A stretch of 64,000 nt of DNA from Leptospira sp. GIMC2001 (GCF_028462125.1 NZ_CP115468.1:310001-374000); one strand, 5' to 3'. Shown: positions 27,284 to 37,122, counted from the first letter of the stretch. Notes: a model not told the origin generated them from the letters alone. Numbers and translations: made by a program.

Positions 27284-28287
27284 TAGGGAATTTTGAATTC
27301 AACACAGGTTCCATTGTCTCCGCTCAACAAAAATTCTCCGTCCAGAAGCTTGGTGATGCTTTTCGCTATAACCAAACCGAGTCCCTTAGGAATCGAATCT
27401 ATTCCATCTTCGAAAGGATTTGTAAGTTGGGTTGCTTGTAAGCCAACGCCATTGTCTTTTACTTTTAATATCAACTGATCTTTATTTCTATTCCAGCCAA
27501 ATTTGACATGAACTTTTGCACCGGATTTGTCTCCAGGAAAACCATACAATAATGAATTATTGACAGATTCGCTGACAAGAATTGCAATCTTAAGAGCAAT
27601 TTCTTGACTTAGCTGAATGGATTCCGCTTCAATTTCAATATCTGGAAGAGTGTCTTTGGCGGTAAAATGTCGATCTAGGCAGAGATATGTAATCCTGGAT
27701 ATGAATACACGCATATCAATATATTCAATATTATTATTGTTGTATGACAATGATTGGAATAATCGTATTGGAGAAAAGCGTTCATTATCTTGTAGAAATT
27801 CATCTCTGTTGCGAATCAAGGAAAATGGTTCTGGATTCGAATCCATCACTTCGGCAATCGGATGATAGGAAATGGAATCTATTATGGAATGATTATCCTT
27901 GTTGAATCGATCTAAGAATATTCGATTGAGGGCAAGAGAAACGGCAGTCTCCAATTCAGTTGCTTTGAAAGGTTTGGCGACATATCCATAACACCATTCT
28001 TCCTCAGCTCGCAGTTTAGTTTCTGCATCAATATTACCAGTAACGAAAACGATTGGTGTTCCAAATAATTTCCATAGAGTCTGTGCAGTATCAACCCCAT
28101 CCAAATTCCCTTCCAAATGAATATCCATGACAACTAAGTCAGGTGCCTTTTCGGAAGATACTTGGTAGGCCTCATCGCCCGAAGTCACTACCATAATAAC
28201 GTTGTAACCTAAACGTTGCAACTTATGGGATATATTCATCCCGATCACTGGTTCATCTTCAACGACGAGGATATTAATTTTCCCCAT
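27262..28287 (-). CDS. Receiver domain fused to a HisKA_2-type ATPase lacking the His box
   Basis: A 341-residue protein. The receiver (about 3-120) is intact: VVEDEP, the phospho-acceptor in VVMDIHLEG and Lys in VAKPF. The C-terminal ATPase has an N box SESVNNSLLYGF, a G1 box VKDNGVGL and GLGLVIAKS. The middle part (about 190-230, FQSLSYNNNNIEYIDMRVFI) matches only the second half of the HisKA_2 dimerisation region; the usual first half with the HHRVKNN phospho-acceptor box is not seen. It may act on another protein or as a phosphorylation-controlled ATPase. ATG at 28287 was chosen over an upstream TTG at 28296. Confidence 0.8.
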   Translation of the reverse strand: MGKINILVVEDEPVIGMNISHKLQRLGYNVIMVVTSGDEAYQVSSEKAPDLVVMDIHLEGNLDGVDTAQTLWKLFGTPIVFVTGNIDAETKLRAEEEWCYGYVAKPFKATELETAVSLALNRIFLDRFNKDNHSIIDSISYHPIAEVMDSNPEPFSLIRNRDEFLQDNERFSPIRLFQSLSYNNNNIEYIDMRVFISRITYLCLDRHFTAKDTLPDIEIEAESIQLSQEIALKIAILVSESVNNSLLYGFPGDKSGAKVHVKFGWNRNKDQLILKVKDNGVGLQATQLTNPFEDGIDSIPKGLGLVIAKSITKLLDGEFLLSGDNGTCVEFKIPYQSTHFK

Positions 28288-28387
28288 ATTTGCCAATGAT
28301 AGATCGGCGTGGTTAGCTTAAAGTTTTTTTAGAAAACTATTTTTTTTTATGTTGAAGTAAGTACAAATTGTCTTTTATTTGTAACAG

Positions 28388-28621
28388 ATGGCTGAAATCA
28401 ATAGCAAGCAACCAGAAAACGTTCCTGGAGCGTACTATGTTGATACAAATTGTGTTCCTTGTAATGATTGTATCCACGAAGCACCCAATAATTTGAAATA
28501 CAATAGTGATGAGAGTCATGTATATGTATTCAAACAGCCTGAATCCCCCGATGAAATCAAAGCAATGAAGAACGCAATGTCTGTCTGTCCAGTTGAAGCA
28601 ATTGGCAATGATGGAACTTGA
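28388..28621 (+). CDS. Ferredoxin, single [4Fe-4S] type
   Basis: A 77-residue acidic electron carrier with Cys22, Cys25 and Cys28 in NCVPCNDC and a fourth ligand Cys67 in SVCPVEAIG, the spacing of one-cluster ferredoxins. The second cluster motif is absent. Redox partners are unknown; nearby genes give no hint. It is divergent from the receiver-ATPase gene. Confidence 0.88.
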   Translation: MAEINSKQPENVPGAYYVDTNCVPCNDCIHEAPNNLKYNSDESHVYVFKQPESPDEIKAMKNAMSVCPVEAIGNDGT

Positions 28622-28661
28622 AGTTATTCGGAATCTTTCTAAATTTTGTAATGAGTATTTT

Positions 28662-28677
28662 TATACCATTTGGTATA
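28662..28677. repeat. Perfect 16-base interrupted palindrome between convergent genes
   Basis: TATACCA and TGGTATA flank a central TT. It lies in the 125-base gap between the 3' ends of the ferredoxin and hydrolase genes. Flanking bases are AT-rich on both sides, so it could be a weak bidirectional terminator or a regulator site. Confidence 0.35.
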
Positions 28678-28746
28678 TGAAAATAGCAGAAAGCTCCAGA
28701 GAATTATAGATCATTCGATAGAAAGTTTGAGTTGGCCAAATAAAAT

Positions 28747-29637
28747 TTATTTTCTAGATTTTATAAATTTATCCATAATTTCTGCGACATGAACTGACCT
28801 CTCATAATGCAATGCATGTTTCGTGCGAGGCAAAATGAACAATTGAGATTTTCGAATCCACTTGGAATAATTCTTCATCATACCCGGTGTTGTTAGTTCA
28901 TCTTCATCGCCAGAGATAATCAAAGTAGGAAGTTTGATTTCTTTTGCTCTGTCTCCAAAGAAAATTTCCTTTTCTCTTCGAATAGTATTCTCCGCCAAAA
29001 ATTGATTTTCTATTCCGTTCCAAGTTGCCAAAAGTATCTTGCGAGAAAGCCAAGAGGGTTGGGGAAATTCTGCATGATACAAATGAGTTAATAGATGGCG
29101 AATATCGGAATCGTTTTTTGGAAATAAAATTTCTTTCATCTCATCCCGATTGGGATGGGGAACTCCGCCAGTTGCGAGTAGAATTAATTTCTTAAATATT
29201 CCATTATTTTTATTTAATTTTTGATCCAATAAAACCATTTTTTGAGAGATCAACCCACCCATGCTATGACCACATAATATCATCTCTGTTGTAAAAGTTT
29301 TCTCTAGCGACCTATACAATATGTTCGCTATGACATCAATCTGATATAGATATGAAACTTTTGGCAAACGACTGAAACCATAACCAGGATGATCGGGTAT
29401 TAGAATTCTTCCTTCATATGGTAAATGATCTAGAAGCTTGCGGTAACCATAACTCAGATCCAGGAAACCATGGACTAGCACAAGTGTGGGAAGTGTTGGA
29501 TTTCCATCCCGTTCCAAAAAGAAGACAGAATGTCCGCCTAAGTCAATAAATTTCTCATGAAATCCTAGAACTTTCTTCATATAGGAAATTCGACTTCTCG
29601 AATAGAGGTAAAATAAAAAATGGAATAAGAATTTCAT
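28747..29637 (-). CDS. Alpha/beta hydrolase
   Basis: A 296-residue alpha/beta-fold hydrolase. The nucleophile elbow GHSMGG carries the Ser, the oxyanion region is LVHGFLDLSYGY, the acid is probably in SGDEDELT and the His in RTKHALHYE. A hydrophobic, basic N-terminal stretch (FLFHFLFYLYSRSR) may be a membrane anchor or an uncleaved signal. Substrate is unknown; the pattern is that of generic esterases and meta-cleavage hydrolases. It is divergent from the sensor-kinase operon. Confidence 0.88.
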   Translation of the reverse strand: MKFLFHFLFYLYSRSRISYMKKVLGFHEKFIDLGGHSVFFLERDGNPTLPTLVLVHGFLDLSYGYRKLLDHLPYEGRILIPDHPGYGFSRLPKVSYLYQIDVIANILYRSLEKTFTTEMILCGHSMGGLISQKMVLLDQKLNKNNGIFKKLILLATGGVPHPNRDEMKEILFPKNDSDIRHLLTHLYHAEFPQPSWLSRKILLATWNGIENQFLAENTIRREKEIFFGDRAKEIKLPTLIISGDEDELTTPGMMKNYSKWIRKSQLFILPRTKHALHYERSVHVAEIMDKFIKSRK

Positions 29638-29673
29638 TGCAAGCCTCTCTGTGATTATCTATAATGAATCAAA

Positions 29674-32037
29674 ATGAAGGGAATGGATCTAATCTCACTG
29701 GATAAGGCGTTTTATCCCCTTCATGAAGGTGTGATCATCCTTGACTCTGCTACCTATACCATACTTTCAATCAATCCAAAATTGGAAAGTATTCTTGGTT
29801 ACTCCCGTTCAGAAGTCATTGGCAAAGAATTGGATTTTCTGTTTCCAGAAGATAAAAAAATATTCAAAATTATTGATATTTTAACAAGTAAGAATAATCC
29901 AAAAAAAATCCTTTGGCAACTATCAACTAAGCTAGGAAATGTTATAGAGATTGAATTTACATTCCAAATTCTAAATTTCAATGAAGATAATAATGCATAT
30001 TTAATTTTTTATATTCAAGATATTTCTGAACTTGCTTCCATCTCACAAAAAATAGATTTTTCACAAAATCTATATCGAGCGATTCGCGAAATAAAAACCT
30101 TACTGTTTACATCGAACAGCTACGAAGATATTTTTCAATCAGTCTGTGAATCATTGCAAAAGGCTCGTGGTTTTGATTTGGTATGGGGAATAAGATTAGA
30201 AGAAGGGAGGAAGCTACCTAGCTTTTCTGATCGAAAGAATTCCAATGGAGAGTATATTTCCAAAATTCAAAAAATTCTTGAGTCTAGTACAGAACCAATT
30301 CCAATCCTGGAAGTGATCAATGATGCACAGAATCTGATTCAATTCTTCGAGAAAGATAATCGAGATAGGTATAGTGAATGGTATAAAATATTTTTACCTC
30401 ATCAAAATATATATTCGCTGTGCCTTCAAATTTCTTGGGATGACAAGATCTATGGCGCAATTGAATTAATGCATTTTAGCCAGTTCCCAATTACAGAAGA
30501 TGATATTCGTGTCTTCCAAGAATTTGGAGCTGATATTGGTTTTACTTTTTATTCCAAAAAAACTGAAGAAATTAAAACTCAAGCAATTAAGAAAATTGAA
30601 TATCAAGGTATTCTGTTGGATACTATTGAAGTTCCGATCTTATCAATCAATAGGGAAGGAATGGTTCAATATTCTAATAGTACTGCAGAGAATATTCTAA
30701 AATACAGTTTTAATGAAATGGAAGGACGAACCGTTCGAGATTTTCTCGGTCTTACGAATTCTACTCTTGATTTTATTCAGTCGAGAAGTACTCGTCGTGA
30801 ACTTATAATTCAGAATGATAGAATACCATTATTTCCTGCCTTATTGCATTCCTCACCTATTCGAGGTTTATCTGGAGATTTTCACGGAGTAATGATCGTG
30901 ATTTTTGACCTTACTGAACAGAAGAATCAAGAACAAATTATACGGGAATCTGAGAGCAAACTAAGAAATATATTCTCTGGATTAAACAATGGAGTAGTAA
31001 TCGTAGATCAAAATGGTGGAATACTTGATGTCGCTCCAGTTCTCAAATTTCATCTATTCCAATTTTTGAATATTGAGAAGCAAGAAAAAATCTTTGAGTT
31101 CTTAGATCACAGTCAAGCTGCAAATCTACAATTGCTCATTCATCGTTGCATAGAGAATTGGAAAGTGGAGATCGCAGAATTTTCATATAACTTTTTAGGA
31201 ATGGAGAAATTCTTTTCAGTAAGATTTCTTCCAGTTAAGAAATATTCTCAGGTGGATCAGGCTGTGATGTTGGTTTTTACAGATATTACGCAAACGAAAA
31301 ATCTCAATCATATGTTGATAGAATCAGCCAAATTTGCTAGTATCGGAGAGTTGTCGGCAGGAATCGCTCATGAGATCAACAATCCTTTGCAATCGGCTTT
31401 ACTATATCTTGAGGATCTACTGCAATCTGAAGAGGAGGATCCTAACGAACGGAAAAAAATTCTGGAAACTATTGAATCAGCCATTCTTAGAATCAAAGCA
31501 TTGGTTGAGAATTTATTGGACCTAGGTCGTACTCAGTCTACCGAGAAGGTGAAATCTTCACCTGAATGGATAATGTTTCGTGCATTAGATCTAATGGATG
31601 CAAATTTACGAAAAAAAGGCATAAAGCTGGAAAAACGAATTGATGCTGATCTGCCATTTATTATCGTAAGGTGGCAAGAGATCGAACAGGTTATAATAAA
31701 TTGTATTATGAATTCAATCAATTCAATAAGCGAAATGGAGCATCCACCTGTTAATCCGACTATTAAAGTTTCATTGAGTAGTGAAAGATTTGTCGACAAA
31801 GATTGGGTAGAATATACAATTGAGGACAACGGTTCGGGAATGCCAAAAGAAATTCAAGATAAGGCATTTCTTCCTCTGTTTACAACACGACGTAATAAAC
31901 AAGGTACCGGCTTGGGACTTTCCATTTCAAAAAAGATCATCACCGATCATGAAGGCGAGATTGAGTTTATCAATCACGGAGGTGATGGTAGCAAAATTTC
32001 AATCCTTTTACCAGCTTTTTATCCTCAGGAGAATTGA
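29674..32037 (+). CDS. Multi-PAS sensor histidine kinase
   Basis: A 787-residue soluble kinase without obvious membrane helices. It begins with a PAS domain (about 10-125), then a GAF-like region (about 135-290), further PAS domains (about 310-420 and 430-540), and a kinase core. The phospho-acceptor His is in GIAHEINNPLQ, the N box is NCIMNSINS, the G1 box EDNGSGMP and the G2 box GTGLGLSISKK. The stop overlaps the next start (TGATG), and the next protein begins with a receiver, a likely phosphotransfer partner. First of four tightly packed genes ending with murU. Confidence 0.9.
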   Translation: MKGMDLISLDKAFYPLHEGVIILDSATYTILSINPKLESILGYSRSEVIGKELDFLFPEDKKIFKIIDILTSKNNPKKILWQLSTKLGNVIEIEFTFQILNFNEDNNAYLIFYIQDISELASISQKIDFSQNLYRAIREIKTLLFTSNSYEDIFQSVCESLQKARGFDLVWGIRLEEGRKLPSFSDRKNSNGEYISKIQKILESSTEPIPILEVINDAQNLIQFFEKDNRDRYSEWYKIFLPHQNIYSLCLQISWDDKIYGAIELMHFSQFPITEDDIRVFQEFGADIGFTFYSKKTEEIKTQAIKKIEYQGILLDTIEVPILSINREGMVQYSNSTAENILKYSFNEMEGRTVRDFLGLTNSTLDFIQSRSTRRELIIQNDRIPLFPALLHSSPIRGLSGDFHGVMIVIFDLTEQKNQEQIIRESESKLRNIFSGLNNGVVIVDQNGGILDVAPVLKFHLFQFLNIEKQEKIFEFLDHSQAANLQLLIHRCIENWKVEIAEFSYNFLGMEKFFSVRFLPVKKYSQVDQAVMLVFTDITQTKNLNHMLIESAKFASIGELSAGIAHEINNPLQSALLYLEDLLQSEEEDPNERKKILETIESAILRIKALVENLLDLGRTQSTEKVKSSPEWIMFRALDLMDANLRKKGIKLEKRIDADLPFIIVRWQEIEQVIINCIMNSINSISEMEHPPVNPTIKVSLSSERFVDKDWVEYTIEDNGSGMPKEIQDKAFLPLFTTRRNKQGTGLGLSISKKIITDHEGEIEFINHGGDGSKISILLPAFYPQEN

Positions 32038-33575
32038 TGGAGTCGACTGTTCTAATCATTGATGATGAAGAATCAATACGAAGTGCACTCAATCGTGTTT
32101 TGTCCCGAGAAGGATATGTTACAATTCTTGCAGAGACAGCAGAAGAAGGCATAGAGATTTTAGAGAAGAAGAATGTCGATGTTGTAATATCTGATATTCT
32201 AATGAAAGGCTTGAGCGGAATTGGAGTCATTCAATGGGCAAGCGAAAGAAAGTTAAATATTCCTATCATTCTAATTACTGGAAATCCTGACATCACATCA
32301 GCCGGAGATGCTGTTCGATACAAAGCTTTTGATTATATCCCGAAACCCGTTCAAAGAGCTCGAATATTAGAAGTTGTATCTAATGCAATATTGAACAAAA
32401 AGAAAATAGATGCCAAAGAATTAGAGCTATTAGATTCCAAGAAAAAAGAATTCAATCTTCTTCTGAAGAATCGAGATTTGAATTTACAGAACTCAATTAT
32501 TTTAGAATCAACATCTGATTGTATAATAACAATTGATAGTCGTGGTCTTATTCATTCTATAAATGCAGCCACTCTTCATTTGTTTGGTTATAAAGAGTCA
32601 GAAGTAATTGGTTCAACCCCAGAATTTTTATATCCAGAGCGAAAAAAAATAAGATACAATCGATTGGTTAATCGCTTTATAAAAAGTTCTATTCGATTGG
32701 TACAAAAAAGATTGTTAGATGTAGAATTTAAAAGTAGAGCCGGGAAAATCATTTTTTGCGACATCTCAATATGTCGTTACGAGTTGTCAGGTGAGAGGTT
32801 TTTTAGCGCAATTCTGCGTGACAACACAGAAAAAAGAAATATGATCAACAATCTAATTGAATCTGAGCGAAGGGCGTTTCTAAACACAATTGCAGCAAGC
32901 ATTGGTCACGAGATCAATAATGCTTTAACATCAATTATGGGATTTGTCGAATTGGCAATTGAACCCAATGCTACTTCCGTGATAAAAGACCGAGCGATAC
33001 AAATTACGATGACTCAAGGACAAAAACTAAGAAATCTAACCGCCAATCTTTTGACTTTAGGTAGACAAGAAAAATTAGGATGGTCCGCGAATAAAAAAGA
33101 AATTTCTGATCTGAATAATTGTGTGGATTCTGTTCTTGATTTTTTTGAGAAAAGTATGAGGCTTAAGCATTGCAATCTAATTGTAAATAAAACAAATTCT
33201 CAACTTAATGTAATTGGCAACAGTGATCAATTGGGATTGATAATTTCTAATTTAATATTGAATTCTGCGGATGCGACATACAATAATGGCAATATTATTA
33301 TTTCAACATCCATAGAGGAAGGCAAACCTATTCTGAGAATCAAAGACAATGGCGTTGGTATGACGGAAGAAGTTAAATCTAAACTCTATGAACCGTATTT
33401 TACAACCAAAGAGCTTGGAAAAGGAACCGGTCTAGGAATGTTTGTTGTAAAAGAAATTTCTGATTTATATGATATAAAAATTGATGTGGATTCTCATATC
33501 AATCAAGGAACCATATTTACTTTAAGATTCCAAGCACCTAAACCTCCAAAAAATATTCCCGTCCCCAAAGCTTAA
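32037..33575 (+). CDS. Receiver-PAS-histidine kinase hybrid
   Basis: A 512-residue protein with a receiver at the N-terminus (about 5-120: DDEESIRS, phospho-acceptor in VISDILMKG, Lys in IPKPV), a short coiled coil, a PAS domain (about 155-275) and a kinase core with the His in IGHEINNALTS, the N box NLILNSADA, G1 KDNGVGM and G2 GTGLGMFVVKE. Receiver-first hybrids often take phosphate from a separate kinase, here probably the overlapping upstream gene. ATG at 32037 is preferred over a TTG three bases earlier. amgK begins three bases after the stop, which ties this relay to cell-wall precursor genes. Confidence 0.9.
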   Translation: MESTVLIIDDEESIRSALNRVLSREGYVTILAETAEEGIEILEKKNVDVVISDILMKGLSGIGVIQWASERKLNIPIILITGNPDITSAGDAVRYKAFDYIPKPVQRARILEVVSNAILNKKKIDAKELELLDSKKKEFNLLLKNRDLNLQNSIILESTSDCIITIDSRGLIHSINAATLHLFGYKESEVIGSTPEFLYPERKKIRYNRLVNRFIKSSIRLVQKRLLDVEFKSRAGKIIFCDISICRYELSGERFFSAILRDNTEKRNMINNLIESERRAFLNTIAASIGHEINNALTSIMGFVELAIEPNATSVIKDRAIQITMTQGQKLRNLTANLLTLGRQEKLGWSANKKEISDLNNCVDSVLDFFEKSMRLKHCNLIVNKTNSQLNVIGNSDQLGLIISNLILNSADATYNNGNIIISTSIEEGKPILRIKDNGVGMTEEVKSKLYEPYFTTKELGKGTGLGMFVVKEISDLYDIKIDVDSHINQGTIFTLRFQAPKPPKNIPVPKA

Positions 33576-33578
33576 CTA

Positions 33579-34529
33579 ATGATCATTAATGAAGAAGATT
33601 ATGAACTGACTCCCTTGCAGGAAGAAGCCTCCACTAGAAAATATTTCTTGGCGAGTCATCCTGATAAGGAGTCAATCGTTGTATGCAGAGATATTTCTAT
33701 AAACCAAGACTTTATAGAATTGGCTCGGTATCTATCAGATTCTAATTTTCTTGTTCCAAAGATTTATGGAACCAATAATGTACAAAATACAATCTATCAG
33801 AGTTTTCTTGGACCTGATGACATGTCGACTTTACCTATCTTCGAATATTCCAATAAGCTTAAGGATATCATTGATGTCATTTTGAAATTACAAGAGCTAG
33901 ATCCTCCAGGCATTGTTCGAGCAAGAAAGTTTGATTATGATAAATTACACTCAGAAATATTAATAACGATTGATGCTTTCTCTCGATGGAAGACAAAGTT
34001 CAATTTGAATACAACTATATCCGAAGAATTGAAGATATTTTTCGAAGAATGCTGCGCGTTTCTTGCAAAATACCCCAGATTAGTATTTACTCATCGTGAT
34101 TTTCATTGCCGCAATCTAATCATAACGCGCGAAAATGGAATTGGATTGATCGATTTTCAGGATGCTAGAATGGGTACACCCCAATATGATCTAGTTAGTT
34201 TATTATATGACGCATATCGACCGCTAGACTTGGATATTCGAAGAGAATATTTAGAATACTATCGCGAAAGAACAAAATTCAAAGATTATAAATTTTACGA
34301 AACTTATTATTTACAAGGTTTACAAAGATCTTTTAAAGCATTGGGAACCTACCTAATTCAAGTTGGAGATAGAAATAACGCCAAATTTATTCCAAGTTTA
34401 TTTTCTTGTCTCAAAAATTTGGAAGAATTATGCCAAATAGGTTTGTTACCTGACTCAGTTTTTATATTTCTACATGAATTGCAGACAGAATTAGAATTGA
34501 TTGAATTGAATATGGATAAGGCGACTTGA
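33579..34529 (+). CDS. amgK: AmgK-like sugar kinase (anomeric MurNAc/GlcNAc kinase)
   Basis: A 316-residue aminoglycoside-phosphotransferase-fold protein. In Pseudomonas, AmgK phosphorylates free MurNAc and GlcNAc at the anomeric carbon during peptidoglycan recycling. Matching landmarks are EASTRKYF near the N-terminus, the catalytic loop THRDFHCRNL (His172, Asp174), the metal-binding GLIDFQDARMGTPQYD and the C-terminal LQGLQRSFKALGTY. The next gene, overlapping by four bases, is a MurU-like nucleotidyltransferase, the same pairing as in Pseudomonas, which strengthens the call. It is preceded by a sensor-kinase pair, three bases away. Confidence 0.8.
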   Translation: MIINEEDYELTPLQEEASTRKYFLASHPDKESIVVCRDISINQDFIELARYLSDSNFLVPKIYGTNNVQNTIYQSFLGPDDMSTLPIFEYSNKLKDIIDVILKLQELDPPGIVRARKFDYDKLHSEILITIDAFSRWKTKFNLNTTISEELKIFFEECCAFLAKYPRLVFTHRDFHCRNLIITRENGIGLIDFQDARMGTPQYDLVSLLYDAYRPLDLDIRREYLEYYRERTKFKDYKFYETYYLQGLQRSFKALGTYLIQVGDRNNAKFIPSLFSCLKNLEELCQIGLLPDSVFIFLHELQTELELIELNMDKAT

Positions 34530-35356
34530 GAGTCTTTATTCTAGCTGCAGGTTTCGGTAAGCGAATGGGTGAATACACATTGAAAATACCCAAACCAATG
34601 CTCGAAATTGATGGAATCCGCTTGATTGATTATGCATTGATGCTTGCTCGAGATTGGGGGGCAGATCAAGCAATTGTCAATACTCATTATCTAGCTTACC
34701 AGATTGAAAATCATCTTAGATCTTTTCATGCCTTTCCTTTATTTATTTCCTACGAACCAGAAATCTTAGGAACGGGAGGAGGAATATTTACTGGAATCAG
34801 AAGGTATTGGAAAGATTTATTCTCAGAATCAAGATCCAATCGAAAGTCAGATTATTTTCTTGTCATGAATCCGGATACAATTCTTATTCCTCGGAACAAA
34901 ATGAACGCATCAGGAAAATTTTATCCTGATCTCATTATGGAGAAAACTGTTATAACTTCATCAACTAAAGGTTCCACATTGCCATTATCCCATTTATATT
35001 TAAAAGAATTACCGGAAGATGCAACTTACACAGGTTTGTTTTTGAAAGACGGCAAGGTCAAATTTCATCCGACTCCTGAATCAGTTCCTTGTTATTATAT
35101 TGGGCTATCCATATTTCAGATCGCAGCCTTTCGAGGAATCGATTTCAAAGCGGGCGAGAATTTTGAATTGGGTAGCATTTGGAAAAAATTAGCAGAGCAA
35201 GATCAACTGACTGGAGAAATATTTGAGGGCGATGCAATTGATATAGGTGAGAAAGAATTTTATGAATCTGTGCAATTTGGTAATTCTATATTTGATGGAA
35301 AAGAAAATGAAATTCGTGACTCGATAAGAAGTATGTTTTCATTAAACAATATTTGA
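34526..35356 (+). CDS. murU: MurU-like N-acetylmuramate-1-phosphate uridylyltransferase
   Basis: A 276-residue nucleotidyltransferase with the signature LAAGFGKRMGEYTLKIPKPM and IVNTHYLAYQIENHL, LGTGGGIFTGI and MNPDTI. In the Pseudomonas recycling bypass MurU makes UDP-MurNAc from MurNAc-1-phosphate, avoiding de novo synthesis and the fosfomycin target MurA. The TTG start overlaps the amgK stop by four bases. Related enzymes act on mannose-1-P or glucose-1-P, so the substrate call rests mainly on the amgK neighbour. Length is somewhat greater than P. putida MurU because of loops after residue 90. Confidence 0.78.
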   Translation: MRVFILAAGFGKRMGEYTLKIPKPMLEIDGIRLIDYALMLARDWGADQAIVNTHYLAYQIENHLRSFHAFPLFISYEPEILGTGGGIFTGIRRYWKDLFSESRSNRKSDYFLVMNPDTILIPRNKMNASGKFYPDLIMEKTVITSSTKGSTLPLSHLYLKELPEDATYTGLFLKDGKVKFHPTPESVPCYYIGLSIFQIAAFRGIDFKAGENFELGSIWKKLAEQDQLTGEIFEGDAIDIGEKEFYESVQFGNSIFDGKENEIRDSIRSMFSLNNI

Positions 35357-35468
35357 TTTATCATCTCTCGATTATAATGCAATTGACATTGGATTGCTAA
35401 AAATCAAATTGGAAAGGATCCTAAATAATTTTTATATTTAGAGAAGCATTTATATAAAGAGGATTTTC

Positions 35469-36212
35469 ATGTCTGGACATTCTAAATGGGCAACAATTAG
35501 AAGAAAAAAAGGAGCTCTCGATGCAAAACGCGGAGCTATTTTCACCAAATTAGCGAAAGAAATTTCTGTAGCAGCAAAAGAAGGCGGTGGTGATCCTGAA
35601 GGCAATCCTAGGTTGAGGCTTGCTATCCTCAAAGCGAAAGGCTCAAATATGCCCAAAGATAATATCGAGCGCGCTGTCAAAAAAGGTACAGGCGGTCTAG
35701 AAGGGCAAGTGTATGAAGAATTTCTCTATGAGTGTTATGCACCAGGTGGAGTGGGCATTCTCGTCGAAGCACTAACCGATAAGAAATCTAGAACGACTCC
35801 CGAAATAAAAAGCATTCTAACCAAATCTGGTGGTTCACTTGGTAACCCAGGATCTGTAAGTAGATTGTTCGAGCGCAAAGGTGTAATCACACTCAAGAAT
35901 GATCTTATTTCAGAAGAAGAATTATTCGATCTAGCTGTAACTGCTGGTGCGGACGATTTGTCCAATGAAGATGGGATTTATACAATCAACTGCGCACCTG
36001 ATGCTTATGAGAACGTACAGAACGCACTGAATAGCAAGAATTTAAGTACAGAAGAATCAGAAGTTAAATTCATACCAATGACAACAGTGGAAATTTCTGA
36101 GAAGGAACTTGCAGAAAAGGTTATGAAATTGATTGATAACTTAGAAGGCAATGATGATGTTCAAAGTGTCAGTTCGAATTTTGAACTAGCTGATGGATTA
36201 GAAATTGATTGA
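35469..36212 (+). CDS. yebC: YebC/PmpR/TACO1 family protein
   Basis: A 247-residue protein of normal length. The family start [20 protein letters not shown] is intact, followed by [19 protein letters not shown] and [15 protein letters not shown]. Members have been described as DNA-binding regulators and, more recently, as translation factors that help ribosomes at difficult proline-rich sequences. ruvC follows 78 bases downstream, a common arrangement in bacteria. Confidence 0.96.
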   Translation: MSGHSKWATIRRKKGALDAKRGAIFTKLAKEISVAAKEGGGDPEGNPRLRLAILKAKGSNMPKDNIERAVKKGTGGLEGQVYEEFLYECYAPGGVGILVEALTDKKSRTTPEIKSILTKSGGSLGNPGSVSRLFERKGVITLKNDLISEEELFDLAVTAGADDLSNEDGIYTINCAPDAYENVQNALNSKNLSTEESEVKFIPMTTVEISEKELAEKVMKLIDNLEGNDDVQSVSSNFELADGLEID

Positions 36213-36290
36213 TATTTTCTACTCTTTAGGTTATGAAAGGGAATCATCTAGCTATTGTTATATAAATAATTCTTTGCTAAGATTCGTTTT

Positions 36291-36758
36291 GTGATAACGC
36301 TTGGTATTGATCCGGGATCGCATAGAATCGGATATGCTTTTATGGAGCGTAGTCAATCGAGAGTGCGTCCAGTTGTATTAGAATACGGAACTATTGAGAT
36401 CCCGCCAAAAACACTTTCTCCTGCAAATTTGATCTTGATTCAAGCAGAACTCAATTCTCTAATCGAGAAAATCAAACCTGATCGTGCATGTGTAGAAAAT
36501 CTTTTCTTTTCTAAGAATAAAAAGACTGCACAACAAGTTTACGAAGCCAGGGGAGTGATTCTACTAATTCTTGGAATGCACCAAATTCCAATTTACGAAT
36601 TGACTGCTAATCAGATTAAGAAAGGAATATCTGCTTCTGGATCAGCAGATAAGAAAGCTATCAGAAGATCTATACAATTGATTCTTGGAATGACACCCGA
36701 AGGTCATGATGATTCTTGGGATGCTATTGCTTGTGCCTTTGTTGGTTTGGCATTGTAG
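36291..36758 (+). CDS. ruvC: Holliday junction resolvase RuvC
   Basis: A 155-residue RNase-H-fold nuclease that cuts Holliday junctions with RuvAB. The acidic catalytic residues are visible as Asp7 in GIDPGSHRIG, Glu69 in VENLFF, and Asp141 and Asp144 in GHDDSWDA. The start is GTG, fixed by the alignment of the first strand. ruvA and ruvB are not in the window. Confidence 0.95.
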   Translation: MITLGIDPGSHRIGYAFMERSQSRVRPVVLEYGTIEIPPKTLSPANLILIQAELNSLIEKIKPDRACVENLFFSKNKKTAQQVYEARGVILLILGMHQIPIYELTANQIKKGISASGSADKKAIRRSIQLILGMTPEGHDDSWDAIACAFVGLAL

Positions 36759-36769
36759 AATTTAATAAT

Positions 36770-37117
36770 TTACCAACTACCACTTGCTTGGTGGACTTTT
36801 GATGAAATCTCAACTTTTGACATTCTTATGATTCTACTCTCATCATCCGGCATAGAAGTAGCGATTTGGTAATGTGTTAAGAAATGATAGATTCCCAAAC
36901 CACTTCCAATAAAGAAATCCATCAGACCACCGAGCATATAAGCCAATGGCCAATTAGATGTCACTAGATAAGCTATACCACCAAATACCAATCCGGATAT
37001 AAGTGCGATCATCATATATCTACCTTTAGCCATTAGAGACAATGAAAATCCAAGGAGAAAGGACATGCTGCCCGTAATTCCATAAATCAAAATTAGTAAT
37101 TTAGTTTCATATTCCAT
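36770..37117 (-). CDS. Small membrane protein of unknown function
   Basis: A 115-residue protein with about three hydrophobic helices (roughly 6-30, 35-55 and 58-80) and a polar C-terminal tail. The Gly-rich helices (LGGLMDFFIGSGLGIYHF) suggest tight packing. No family was recognised. It starts five bases downstream of the end of the SDR gene on the same strand and is probably co-transcribed with it. Confidence 0.65.
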   Translation of the reverse strand: MEYETKLLILIYGITGSMSFLLGFSLSLMAKGRYMMIALISGLVFGGIAYLVTSNWPLAYMLGGLMDFFIGSGLGIYHFLTHYQIATSMPDDESRIIRMSKVEISSKVHQASGSW

Positions 37118-37122
37118 CAGTT

